Part shown: positions 1 through 4,276 of the stretch, in pieces | How the letters are laid out: every line of letters begins with the position of its first letter | Position numbering within the stretch: position 1 is the stretch's first letter | NCBI GenBank assembly: GCA_028707015.1 | Contig: JAQTVP010000081.1 | Location: 1-7,130, forward strand | DNA: 7,130 nt | Direction of reading: 5' to 3' | From: Dehalococcoidales bacterium | Lineage (GTDB): Bacteria; Chloroflexota; Dehalococcoidia; Dehalococcoidales; JAQTVP01 | Notes under the pieces: model-generated | The model's input: only the letters and a program-made list of their open reading frames with translations | What the model was told of the DNA's origin: nothing | The model's database searches: none | Translations under genes and position numbers: made by a program

Positions 1-8
1 TAATAAAC

Positions 9-28
9 AAACCGGAGCAATCCGGTTT
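9..28 (+). terminator. terminator hairpin of the gene left of the window
   Basis: AAACCGGA-GCAA-TCCGGTTT: an 8-bp stem closed by a GCAA tetraloop, next to palindrome R1. By the cassette rule it ends a plus-strand gene lying before the window; TAA triplets at 1-3 and 4-6 could be that gene's stop. The same 20 bases recur at 1117-1136. Confidence 0.7.
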
Positions 29-29
29 A

Positions 30-48
30 TTAGACGTATTACGTCTAA
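30..48. repeat. palindrome R1 (TTAGACGT-ATT-ACGTCTAA)
   Basis: First of 15 copies of a 19-bp inverted repeat with perfect 8-bp arms. It ends 9 bp before the -35 box of cassette C1. Probable binding site of a dimeric regulator and cassette boundary. Confidence 0.95.
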
Positions 49-57
49 TAAAATCTA

Positions 58-85
58 TTGACTTATTTTTTGATTGTGGTATAAT
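58..85 (+). promoter_or_regulatory. promoter P1
   Basis: TTGACT (58-63), 16-bp spacer, TATAAT (80-85) with an extended -10 TGG at 77-79. Transcription should start near the ACAGTAAAG at 92-100. Confidence 0.9.
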
Positions 86-117
86 ATAATTACAGTAAAG
101 GAAATGAGGTAAAGAAA

Positions 118-273
118 ATGAGTAAAATACTTTTTATGGTTCAGGCAATACTATTTACCATAAGTCTAATCTTTATTTTATGGTTAGGACTAAGTTGGTT
201 TGATATTATTAGCCACAACCTAGAGGTTGAACCTGTTTATCAAAGCTGGAATTTCTTTTGCTTATTTTTTTAA
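118..273 (+). CDS. 51-aa single-pass membrane peptide
   Basis: A small gene of 51 codons, easily missed by length cut-offs. The product begins MSKILFMVQ and has one hydrophobic stretch at about residues 4-27, rich in Ile, Leu, Phe and Trp, which would span the membrane once. The rest is a short mildly acidic segment (HNLEVEP) and an aromatic tail ending in FFCLFF. The ATG at 118 has a TGAGGT ribosome site at 105-110, 7 bases upstream. It is the first gene of cassette C1, downstream of promoter P1, and the following gene starts 17 bases after its stop with no promoter between, so the two form the only two-gene unit here. I do not recognise a family. Small membrane peptides in phage accessory regions often affect the host membrane or exclude other phages, but nothing here shows that. 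Confidence 0.7.
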   Translation: MSKILFMVQAILFTISLIFILWLGLSWFDIISHNLEVEPVYQSWNFFCLFF

Positions 274-290
274 TTGAAAGGAAGAATATC

Positions 291-476
291 ATGAATTACA
301 ATCCTACCGGAACCTCCAAAACCATTGTGACCTTTACCGACATTGATGAAGATGGCGACCCAATGACACTGGTTGTCAACGATAGTCAGATGAAGCTGCT
401 TACCAAACTGGAAAATGCCGATTTCATCAAGATTATCGACCGAAATCGAATCGAAAGTATTCGCGATATTTCTTAA
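291..476 (+). CDS. hypothetical 61-aa acidic protein
   Basis: The ATG at 291 is chosen because GAAAGGAAG (275-283) lies 7 bases upstream; an in-frame TTG at 258 lies inside the preceding gene and has no ribosome site. The product starts MNYNPTGTSKTIVTFTDID and has a beta-rich first half (TIVTFTDI, MTLVVND) with an acidic turn (DIDEDGDP, about residues 17-24), then a helical segment QMKLLTKLENADF. It has no cysteine, signal peptide or membrane segment, so a small cytosolic fold is expected. I do not recognise the family. It is the second gene of cassette C1 and should be translated from the P1 transcript. A hairpin begins 5 bases past the stop codon. Confidence 0.8.
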   Translation: MNYNPTGTSKTIVTFTDIDEDGDPMTLVVNDSQMKLLTKLENADFIKIIDRNRIESIRDIS

Positions 477-480
477 TCAC

Positions 481-506
481 TTAGGTTTAACGAAAGTTAA
501 ACCTAA
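481..506 (+). terminator. C1 terminator hairpin
   Basis: Perfect 11-bp stem TTAGGTTTAAC with loop GAAA and GTTAAACCTAA. There is no U-run behind it; palindrome R2 begins at the next base, so the two inverted repeats may act together. Confidence 0.65.
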
Positions 507-525
507 TTAGACGTATTACGTCTAA
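507..525. repeat. palindrome R2 (TTAGACGT-ATT-ACGTCTAA)
   Basis: Perfect copy of the 19-bp inverted repeat, abutting the C1 terminator and ending 9 bp before the -35 of P2. Confidence 0.95.
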
Positions 526-534
526 TATTATGAA

Positions 535-563
535 TTGACAAAACAAAAAAATTATGGTATACT
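535..563 (+). promoter_or_regulatory. promoter P2
   Basis: TTGACA (535-540), 17-bp spacer, TATACT (558-563), extended -10 TGG at 555-557. The initial transcribed region ACAATAAAG (570-578) matches those of C1, C3, C5, C6, C9 and C10. Confidence 0.92.
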
Positions 564-593
564 TTAGATACAATAAAGAAAGGGGTTAAAACA

Positions 594-1118
594 ATGAAAG
601 CAACAGGAATAGTCTGGAGAATTGATGACTTGGGGCGCGTGGTCATTCCAAAGGAAATCAGACGGTCAATGCGTATCCGTGAGGGAGACCCGCTCGAAAT
701 CTATACCGATAAAGACGGTTCGGTCATTTTCAAAAAATACTCTGTCATGGGAGATATGAGCGAAACAGCTACCAACATCGTGAAAACTCTTAACTTGGTT
801 CTTAATCAACCCGTGGTTGTTGTTGACCGCGATACGGTTATTGCCGCGGCTGGAAAAGATTCACGAAGCATCATGACCTCATATATCAGCCGCGAAGCTG
901 CTGAGCTTATGGAGTATCGTTGTGAAAAGCCGTCCTATATGTTTCCAGTTTGTGAAAATATGGAAATGCCTCGTGGCATTTGTTTCTTCCCCATTATGGC
1001 TGAGGGCGATGTAGTTGGAGCGATTATCGTTCTTGATAATGATTTGGGAATGAATGACACTCAAATTGAAATCGTCCGCACGATGGCAAAATATTTGGGA
1101 AGGGAAATGGAATCTTAA
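594..1118 (+). CDS. spoVT-like: SpoVT-like AbrB/GAF transcription regulator
   Basis: 174 aa, close to the usual SpoVT length of about 178. Residues 1-50 form the AbrB-type swapped-hairpin DNA-binding domain, with the hallmark run KATGIV-RIDDLGRVVIPKEIRR and REGDPLEIY. Residues 55-174 correspond to the GAF-like ligand or dimerisation domain (VVVVDRDTVIAAAG, GAIIVLDND). In Bacillus and Clostridium, SpoVT is a sporulation regulator acting in the forespore. Here it sits alone in cassette C2 with its own promoter, ribosome site (GAAAGGGG, 578-585) and terminator, unlike a chromosomal spoVT neighbourhood. Residue 8 is Trp, where the family usually has Arg. It could redirect host sporulation genes, or bind the palindromes of this region; the sequence does not decide. 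Family assignment is secure, function in this context is inferred. Confidence 0.93.
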   Translation: MKATGIVWRIDDLGRVVIPKEIRRSMRIREGDPLEIYTDKDGSVIFKKYSVMGDMSETATNIVKTLNLVLNQPVVVVDRDTVIAAAGKDSRSIMTSYISREAAELMEYRCEKPSYMFPVCENMEMPRGICFFPIMAEGDVVGAIIVLDNDLGMNDTQIEIVRTMAKYLGREMES

Positions 1119-1137
1119 ACCGGAGCAATCCGGTTTT
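1117..1137 (+). terminator. C2 terminator hairpin
   Basis: AAACCGGA-GCAA-TCCGGTTT then T. The stem starts within the TAA stop codon of the SpoVT-like gene. Its 20 bases are identical to the hairpin at 9-28. Confidence 0.8.
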
Positions 1138-1138
1138 A

Positions 1139-1157
1139 TTAGACGTATAACGTCTAA
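1139..1157. repeat. palindrome R3 (TTAGACGT-ATA-ACGTCTAA)
   Basis: Perfect arms with centre ATA; 9 bp before the -35 of P3. Confidence 0.95.
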
Positions 1158-1166
1158 TTTAATATA

Positions 1167-1195
1167 TTGACTTTTTTCAAAATATATGTTATACT
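1167..1195 (+). promoter_or_regulatory. promoter P3
   Basis: TTGACT (1167-1172), 17-bp spacer, TATACT (1190-1195), extended -10 TGT at 1187-1189. From the -10 through the ribosome site it is almost identical to P2. Confidence 0.92.
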
Positions 1196-1226
1196 TTAGA
1201 TACAGTAAAGAAAGGGAGAGAATAAA

Positions 1227-1433
1227 ATGTTTGAAATCAAAGTTACTACTTACAACGGAACAGAGGGTTCTCACAAAATATACGATATGCTTGAAGCGGC
1301 GAGTCTAGCAATTGATTTCGGCACCTGTGAAAATGTGGCAACAGTTGATTGTATCGACTGCGCAACCGGAGAGGTTATTCTCACTATTAAAAATCAGAAG
1401 CTGACCTGGCTAACAGGGATAGGGGAGATTTAA
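1227..1433 (+). CDS. hypothetical 68-aa protein
   Basis: Sole gene of cassette C3. The ATG at 1227 follows AAAGGGAG at 1211-1218. The product begins MFEIKVTTYNG and ends in a basic/aromatic turn KNQKLTWLTGIGEI. Alternating hydrophobic stretches (FEIKVTTY, VATVDCID, EVILTI) around a helix-like LEAASLAIDFG suggest a small beta-alpha-beta fold. Three cysteines are present (C34, C42, C45), of which C42-x2-C45 is CIDC; one such pair is too little to call a zinc site. There is no signal peptide or membrane segment. I do not recognise a family; small acidic proteins of this kind are common in phage accessory blocks. The terminator hairpin uses the last codons as its left arm, with the stop codon in the loop. 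Confidence 0.8.
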   Translation: MFEIKVTTYNGTEGSHKIYDMLEAASLAIDFGTCENVATVDCIDCATGEVILTIKNQKLTWLTGIGEI

Positions 1434-1441
1434 TCTCTCCT
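1421..1441 (+). terminator. C3 terminator hairpin overlapping the stop codon
   Basis: AGGGGAGA (1421-1428) pairs with TCTCTCCT (1434-1441), one G-U pair included. The loop TTTAA (1429-1433) contains the TAA stop. The U-run is weak (TATTTA). Confidence 0.65.
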
Positions 1442-1447
1442 ATTTAC

Positions 1448-1466
1448 TTAGACGTATTACGTCTAA
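1448..1466. repeat. palindrome R4 (TTAGACGT-ATT-ACGTCTAA)
   Basis: Perfect copy; 9 bp before the -35 of P4. Confidence 0.95.
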
Positions 1467-1475
1467 CAATTCTTC

Positions 1476-1503
1476 TTGACTTATTATTATATTATGATAT
1501 AAT
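1476..1503 (+). promoter_or_regulatory. promoter P4
   Basis: TTGACT (1476-1481), 16-bp spacer, TATAAT (1498-1503), extended -10 TGA at 1495-1497. The leader lacks the ACARTAAAG start seen in other cassettes. Confidence 0.9.
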
Positions 1504-1529
1504 ATTTTTATAGAAAGGAAGTTGAAAAA

Positions 1530-2081
1530 ATGAAAAGAATGTTATCCCCTTTTATAGAAATGATTAACGATGAAACATTAAGAACAAAGGTTTATGTTGC
1601 ACTCGATAAAGTTCCAGAATATTTTTGGACAGCTCCTGCAAGTTCTTCTGGTAAATATCATCCGCCCTATGATTTGGGTATTGGTGGCACTATTCGTCAT
1701 ACTGTAATGATGATAAGAGTTGCGCTTGACCTTTTGAGAATGGAAAATGAAAATATTCTTGCTCCATCAGTAAATGCGGTTATTGTCGCTTGTATCTTTC
1801 ATGATAGTTTCAAACATGGTATTCCAGATAGTGGTCATACTGTTCATGAGCATCCACTTCTCGCCGCAGATTTTGTGTATGAAGAATTCAAAGATTATGA
1901 TATGGTGTTTGCGGATATTGTATCAGGTTCAATTCGTTCTCATATGGGAAGGTGGACTACATCAACACATAGTAACGCAATTCTTCCAATACCAGAAAAC
2001 GAATTCGATAAACTTATTGCTCTTGCGGATTATATCGCAAGTCGAAAATATACACAATACGTACCAGAAGGAAGTTTATAA
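1530..2081 (+). CDS. HD-domain phosphohydrolase-like protein
   Basis: 183 aa. The HD-superfamily metal ligands can be placed in order: H57 (GGTIRHTV), H91-D92 in CIFHDSFKHG, H106 and H108 in VHEHPLLAA, H138 in IRSHMG, and D167 in LIALADYIAS. This H...HD...H...H...D pattern fits metal-dependent phosphohydrolases that act on nucleotides or phosphoesters; substrate cannot be read from the sequence. The protein is a single domain with no GYP, RelA or membrane part. The ATG at 1530 lies 8 bases after AGAAAGGAAG (1512-1521); a second in-frame ATG at 1539 is less well placed. Sole gene of cassette C4, next to the HAD nucleotidase-like gene of C5, so both may work on nucleotide pools, but each has its own promoter. 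The coding sequence is AT-rich. Confidence 0.85.
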   Translation: MKRMLSPFIEMINDETLRTKVYVALDKVPEYFWTAPASSSGKYHPPYDLGIGGTIRHTVMMIRVALDLLRMENENILAPSVNAVIVACIFHDSFKHGIPDSGHTVHEHPLLAADFVYEEFKDYDMVFADIVSGSIRSHMGRWTTSTHSNAILPIPENEFDKLIALADYIASRKYTQYVPEGSL

Positions 2082-2094
2082 ACTTCCTTTTTTT
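2068..2094 (+). terminator. C4 terminator, stop codon at its centre
   Basis: A 22-nt perfect palindrome (2068-2089; arm AAGGAAGTTTA) followed by a T-run to 2094. The TAA stop (2079-2081) lies at the centre. Strong intrinsic terminator. Confidence 0.9.
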
Positions 2095-2096
2095 AG

Positions 2097-2115
2097 TTAG
2101 ACGTATTACGTCTAA
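2097..2115. repeat. palindrome R5 (TTAGACGT-ATT-ACGTCTAA)
   Basis: Perfect copy; 9 bp before the -35 of P5. Confidence 0.95.
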
Positions 2116-2124
2116 ATAATTCTC

Positions 2125-2153
2125 TTGACAGAAAAATATTTTTCTGTTATACT
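2125..2153 (+). promoter_or_regulatory. promoter P5 with palindromic spacer
   Basis: TTGACA (2125-2130), 17-bp spacer, TATACT (2148-2153), extended -10 TGT at 2145-2147. The spacer region contains an 18-bp perfect palindrome, CAGAAAAAT-ATTTTTCTG (2129-2146), a possible extra operator. The initial transcribed region has ACAGTAAAG. Confidence 0.92.
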
Positions 2154-2186
2154 GTAAATACAGTAAAGAACGAAAGGAAGAAAAAA

Positions 2187-2633
2187 ATGTCAAAGTCAAT
2201 TTATTTCGATATGGACGGTACGCTTGCCGACCTTTATGCAGTTGAGAACTGGTTGCCAAAATTACGTGCTTCTGACCCTTCACCTTATGCAGAAGCTGTA
2301 CCAATGCTCAACCTGCGGATTCTCGCTCGTTATCTAAATCGTTTACAAGAAATGGGTTATCGTATCGGTGTTGTATCGTGGCTCTCAAAAGGTTCTGACA
2401 CGAACTATGACGAGCTTGTCAGAATTAGGAAGCTGCGTTGGTTAGCTGAACACCTCGGTTCTGTCGATTGGGACGAAATCCATTTAGTAAAATATGGGCG
2501 TCCGAAGCATTATGTCGTTAAGGATAAGGCTGGTATTCTTTTTGATGATAATGCGGAAGTCCGCGAAAGCTGGAGAGGCGAAGCCTATAATGAAAAGGAA
2601 ATCCTTTCCATCTTAAAAGAATTGCTCGTATGA
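2187..2633 (+). CDS. HAD-superfamily 5'(3')-nucleotidase-like hydrolase
   Basis: 148 aa. HAD motif I is clear at the N-terminus, FDMDGTLADL, with nucleophile D8 and acid/base D10. Motif II is probably S64 in VVSW, the motif III lysine lies in VKYGRPK (K102 or K107), and motif IV is LFDDN with D120 and D121. The short length with a small cap after motif I (VENWLPKLR...) fits the 5'-nucleotidase (deoxyribonucleotidase) branch common in phages, which dephosphorylate nucleoside monophosphates; substrate is inferred. The ATG at 2187 follows GAAAGGAAG (2172-2180). Sole gene of cassette C5. The bases AAATGTCAAA around its start codon are complementary to a hairpin loop of the C13 RNA. Confidence 0.85.
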   Translation: MSKSIYFDMDGTLADLYAVENWLPKLRASDPSPYAEAVPMLNLRILARYLNRLQEMGYRIGVVSWLSKGSDTNYDELVRIRKLRWLAEHLGSVDWDEIHLVKYGRPKHYVVKDKAGILFDDNAEVRESWRGEAYNEKEILSILKELLV

Positions 2634-2646
2634 GCAATTTCTTTTT
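2615..2646 (+). terminator. C5 terminator overlapping the stop codon
   Basis: AATTGCTC (2620-2627), loop GTAT, GAGCAATT (2632-2639), extended by an A-rich/T-rich base with one bulge, ending in a T-run (2642-2646). The TGA stop at 2631-2633 is at the loop. Confidence 0.85.
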
Positions 2647-2648
2647 AG

Positions 2649-2667
2649 TTAGACGTATTACGTCTAA
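2649..2667. repeat. palindrome R6 (TTAGACGT-ATT-ACGTCTAA)
   Basis: Perfect copy; 9 bp before the -35 of P6. Confidence 0.95.
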
Positions 2668-2676
2668 TATTCTTTA

Positions 2677-2705
2677 TTGACAAATAAATAAATCAATGCT
2701 ATAAT
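2677..2705 (+). promoter_or_regulatory. promoter P6
   Basis: TTGACA (2677-2682), 17-bp spacer, TATAAT (2700-2705), extended -10 TGC at 2697-2699. The leader starts around ACAATAAAG. Confidence 0.92.
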
Positions 2706-2735
2706 AAAGACACAATAAAGAAAGGGGTTCAAATT

Positions 2736-3080
2736 ATGAACAACAATTTTACAAAGTTTCAGGGCAAAGAGTACACTATGACTATCGACCATACTGGAGT
2801 TATCACGTTGACTCCAAAACTTGCCGGCGAGAAGCTTCTGAAAAAGAAAAGAAGCTGGGCACACAAAGTCCTCAACGATTATAGCGGCTGTTATCTATTC
2901 ATACGTGAGGGTAGCAAAGTAGTTGCACTCCAGAAAGACAGCTGGTGTGATGAACGCTCTGGCGAGGCTTGGGGCATGGCTATTTGTAATGAAAAAGATG
3001 ATTTCGACGATTCTATCGGTCGCGCACTCGCGGTATGTCGTGCCGAGGGTGATAATATTCCGGATTTCATGCTTATGTAA
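2736..3080 (+). CDS. hypothetical 114-aa protein
   Basis: Sole gene of cassette C6; the ATG at 2736 lies 8 bases after AAAGGGG (2721-2727). Residues 7-30 look like a beta-hairpin (EYTMTIDHTGVITLTPKLAG), followed by a basic stretch KLLKKKRSWAHKVL, a central beta segment (GCYLFIREGSKVVALQKD) and a C-terminal helix with DDFDDSIGRALAVCRAEGD. The last part, an acidic D-x-FD-x-x-IGRALA-x-x-RA pattern, reminds me of small phage proteins, but I cannot name the family from memory alone. The mixture of basic and acidic patches and the absence of membrane segments suggest a soluble nucleic-acid- or protein-binding role, which is a guess. A hairpin starts 3 bases after the stop. Confidence 0.8.
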   Translation: MNNNFTKFQGKEYTMTIDHTGVITLTPKLAGEKLLKKKRSWAHKVLNDYSGCYLFIREGSKVVALQKDSWCDERSGEAWGMAICNEKDDFDDSIGRALAVCRAEGDNIPDFMLM

Positions 3081-3083
3081 TCC

Positions 3084-3107
3084 AAAGGGAGAGTTTTCTC
3101 TCCCTTT
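3084..3107 (+). terminator. C6 terminator hairpin
   Basis: Perfect 10-bp stem AAAGGGAGAG / CTCTCCCTTT with loop TTTT, 3 bases after the stop codon. The trailing T-run is short (CTTTCTAAATT). Confidence 0.8.
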
Positions 3108-3112
3108 CTAAA

Positions 3113-3131
3113 TTAGACGTATCACGTCTAA
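3113..3131. repeat. palindrome R7 (TTAGACGT-ATC-ACGTCTAA)
   Basis: Perfect arms, centre ATC; 9 bp before the -35 of P7. Confidence 0.95.
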
Positions 3132-3140
3132 AAATATTTA

Positions 3141-3169
3141 TTGACAGAAAAATATTTCTATGGTATACT
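3141..3169 (+). promoter_or_regulatory. promoter P7
   Basis: TTGACA (3141-3146), 17-bp spacer, TATACT (3164-3169), extended -10 TGG at 3161-3163. The spacer resembles that of P5. Unlike most cassettes it is followed by a leader of about 68 bases. Confidence 0.92.
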
Positions 3170-3175
3170 TATATC

Positions 3176-3244
3176 AAGGTTGAGGGAGATAAACCAAAAC
3201 CAAAAAAATATTTGCTCTGACTATGAGCGGAAAGTTGGTATAAA
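3176..3244 (+). promoter_or_regulatory. structured leader type B (C7 copy)
   Basis: Untranslated leader with a small hairpin GCTC (3214-3217), loop TGACTAT, GAGC (3225-3228), followed by GAAAGTTGGTA (3230-3240) exactly 4 bases before the ATG. No GGAGG-like site is at normal distance. The C10 leader has the same order: hairpin, identical 11-mer, 4 bases, ATG. Shared architecture suggests a dedicated translation signal or control element. Confidence 0.65.
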
Positions 3245-3616
3245 ATGACAAAAACTGCACTGGATAATGCGCTTCGTGAAAAAAATGTGGTCGCTCTTAT
3301 GGCTCTGCTCAAGGAATCGGGCGAGGAAGTCATGCGCGTTGGTGGCAACGTGATTGCATTTCCTACGACTGACGAGGAATCCAACGAGAGCTGGATTGAA
3401 ATTACAATCAAAGTTCCCAAGGGTGAGCGCATCGCCAAGGAAGATGGCGGCGGGTTTGGCGGTTATGATGGCTATGGTCTAGCTGAGTTCTACGAGAACG
3501 AAACACAGCGTAAGGCTGAGGAAGCTGAAAAGAAGAAAGCTGCCGCTGCGGCGAAGAAAGCAAAGAGTACCGCAAAGAAAAAGGAACCTGCAAAGACTGA
3601 GGAAGAGGGCGAGTAA
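3245..3616 (+). CDS. Lys/Ala-tailed protein, type-B leader, copy 1
   Basis: 123 aa. Residues 1-30 are helical (ALREKNVVALMALLKESGEEVM), 31-62 beta-rich (GGNVIAFPTT...SWIEITIKVPKG), 67-78 a Gly-rich turn (DGGGFGGYDGYG), and 86-123 a highly charged tail of Lys, Ala and Glu (EKKKAAAAAKKAKSTAKKK) that should form a helix or stay disordered. Such tails resemble those of histone-H1-like and other nucleic-acid-binding bacterial proteins, but composition alone proves nothing. The segment GN-x(4)-TT...EI-x-[IV] resembles the C10 protein (SGNTWVGSTT...FFEIKVV), so the two may be distant paralogues; they share the same leader. The gene is visibly richer in G+C, with many AAG and GGC codons, than its AT-rich neighbours. 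The ATG at 3245 is preceded by GAAAGTTGGTA, not by a normal ribosome site. Confidence 0.82.
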   Translation: MTKTALDNALREKNVVALMALLKESGEEVMRVGGNVIAFPTTDEESNESWIEITIKVPKGERIAKEDGGGFGGYDGYGLAEFYENETQRKAEEAEKKKAAAAAKKAKSTAKKKEPAKTEEEGE

Positions 3617-3626
3617 TCGCCCTTTT
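3603..3626 (+). terminator. C7 terminator, stop codon in loop
   Basis: AGGGCGA (3606-3612), loop GTAA, TCGCCCT (3617-3623), extended to 3603/3626 with a G-U pair, then TTTTCTTTT. The TAA stop is in the loop. Confidence 0.88.
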
Positions 3627-3633
3627 CTTTTAA

Positions 3634-3652
3634 TTAGACGTAAGACGTCTAA
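3634..3652. repeat. palindrome R8 (TTAGACGT-AAG-ACGTCTAA)
   Basis: Perfect arms with unusual centre AAG; 9 bp before the -35 of P8. Confidence 0.95.
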
Positions 3653-3661
3653 TTCTTTTTG

Positions 3662-3690
3662 TTGACTTTTTATTTATATATTGTTATAAT
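3662..3690 (+). promoter_or_regulatory. promoter P8
   Basis: TTGACT (3662-3667), 17-bp spacer, TATAAT (3685-3690), extended -10 TGT at 3682-3684. Confidence 0.92.
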
Positions 3691-3719
3691 TACATTATAA
3701 AAGTAAAGGAGTTTTGAAA

Positions 3720-4172
3720 ATGTATATTGCAAGAACAAATGTCAATAATTTCTCTGATTCTCTAAACTTACAACACGTTCGTAATATTCGCAATACTGAT
3801 AAAACACAATATAATTGTGGCGGTTATGCACTTGAAACTTTTAACTGGTTTATTCCTCATCCAAATTTTGCCCGTTATAAAAACGATGAAGATAATACAA
3901 GGATTTGTGTAGAGTCAATGCTTGCAGACGTTCCAAATCTTCGTATTATCAATGATGTTTCTGAATTAAGAGAAAATGAATATGCTTTTGCTTTTCGTGT
4001 CGGGGATGGAGATTTTCATTTTATCAAACGTGCAAGCAATGGACATTGGTTTCATAAAGCAGGCGCAAGTTGGTTTATTAGAACGATGAGAACAGAAGAT
4101 GTTTTTAATACTTTTTGGAGTGGTCGTTATAATGGACCGATTGTATTATTTGCCAAATTAAGAGAGAATTAA
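3720..4172 (+). CDS. papain-like cysteine-peptidase-like protein
   Basis: 150 aa from the ATG at 3720, which lies 8 bases after AAAGGAG (3705-3711); an in-frame TTG at 3714 is too close to that site. Residues 31-38 read YNCGGYAL, a small-residue-flanked cysteine (C33) typical of papain-fold nucleophiles. Residues 96-115 read DGDFHFIKR...GHWFHKAG, giving a catalytic-histidine candidate H100 and the DFHF-[x]-R-x-S-x-G-x-W-x-HK-x-G pattern that I associate with uncharacterised bacterial and phage proteins of papain-like fold. A third catalytic residue cannot be assigned. There is no signal peptide, so it would act in the cytosol on a host or phage protein, or as a deamidase or transglutaminase rather than a protease. 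Sole gene of AT-rich cassette C8. AAATGTCAA at 3737-3745, early in the gene, is complementary to a C13 RNA loop. Family call is moderate. Confidence 0.7.
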   Translation: MYIARTNVNNFSDSLNLQHVRNIRNTDKTQYNCGGYALETFNWFIPHPNFARYKNDEDNTRICVESMLADVPNLRIINDVSELRENEYAFAFRVGDGDFHFIKRASNGHWFHKAGASWFIRTMRTEDVFNTFWSGRYNGPIVLFAKLREN

Positions 4173-4182
4173 ATTCTCTCTT
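4160..4182 (+). terminator. C8 terminator, stop codon at its centre
   Basis: AAGAGAGAATT (4160-4170) pairs with AATTCTCTCTT (4172-4182). The TAA stop spans 4170-4172. No clear U-run follows. Confidence 0.7.
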
Positions 4183-4187
4183 AGTAA

Positions 4188-4206
4188 TTAGACGTATAAC
4201 GTCTAA
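4188..4206. repeat. palindrome R9 (TTAGACGT-ATA-ACGTCTAA)
   Basis: Perfect arms, centre ATA; 9 bp before the -35 of P9. Confidence 0.95.
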
Positions 4207-4215
4207 TATTTTCTA

Positions 4216-4244
4216 TTGACTTCTTTTTTTGTTTGTGGTATTAT
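4216..4244 (+). promoter_or_regulatory. promoter P9
   Basis: TTGACT (4216-4221), 17-bp spacer, TATTAT (4239-4244), extended -10 TGG at 4236-4238. Bases 4234-4259 are identical to 5110-5135 in P10, a 26-base match through the start of the transcript. Confidence 0.92.
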
Positions 4245-4276
4245 ATAGGTACAGTAAAGAAAGGAGTTACCCAAAA

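Noticed and set aside
104..112. Minigene ATG AGG TAA downstream of AAAGGAA, like tRNA-titrating minigenes
   Set aside because: The TGAGGT within it is the likely ribosome site for the ATG at 118; a chance triplet is more likely.
879..1274. 131-codon minus-strand frame opposite the SpoVT-like gene
   Set aside because: It crosses a gene, a terminator and a promoter on the other strand, and has no promoter or ribosome site of its own.
3180..3248. TTG-initiated 22-codon leader peptide ending in TGA overlapping the C7 ATG
   Set aside because: It has no proper ribosome site, and the C10 leader with the same architecture has no corresponding frame.
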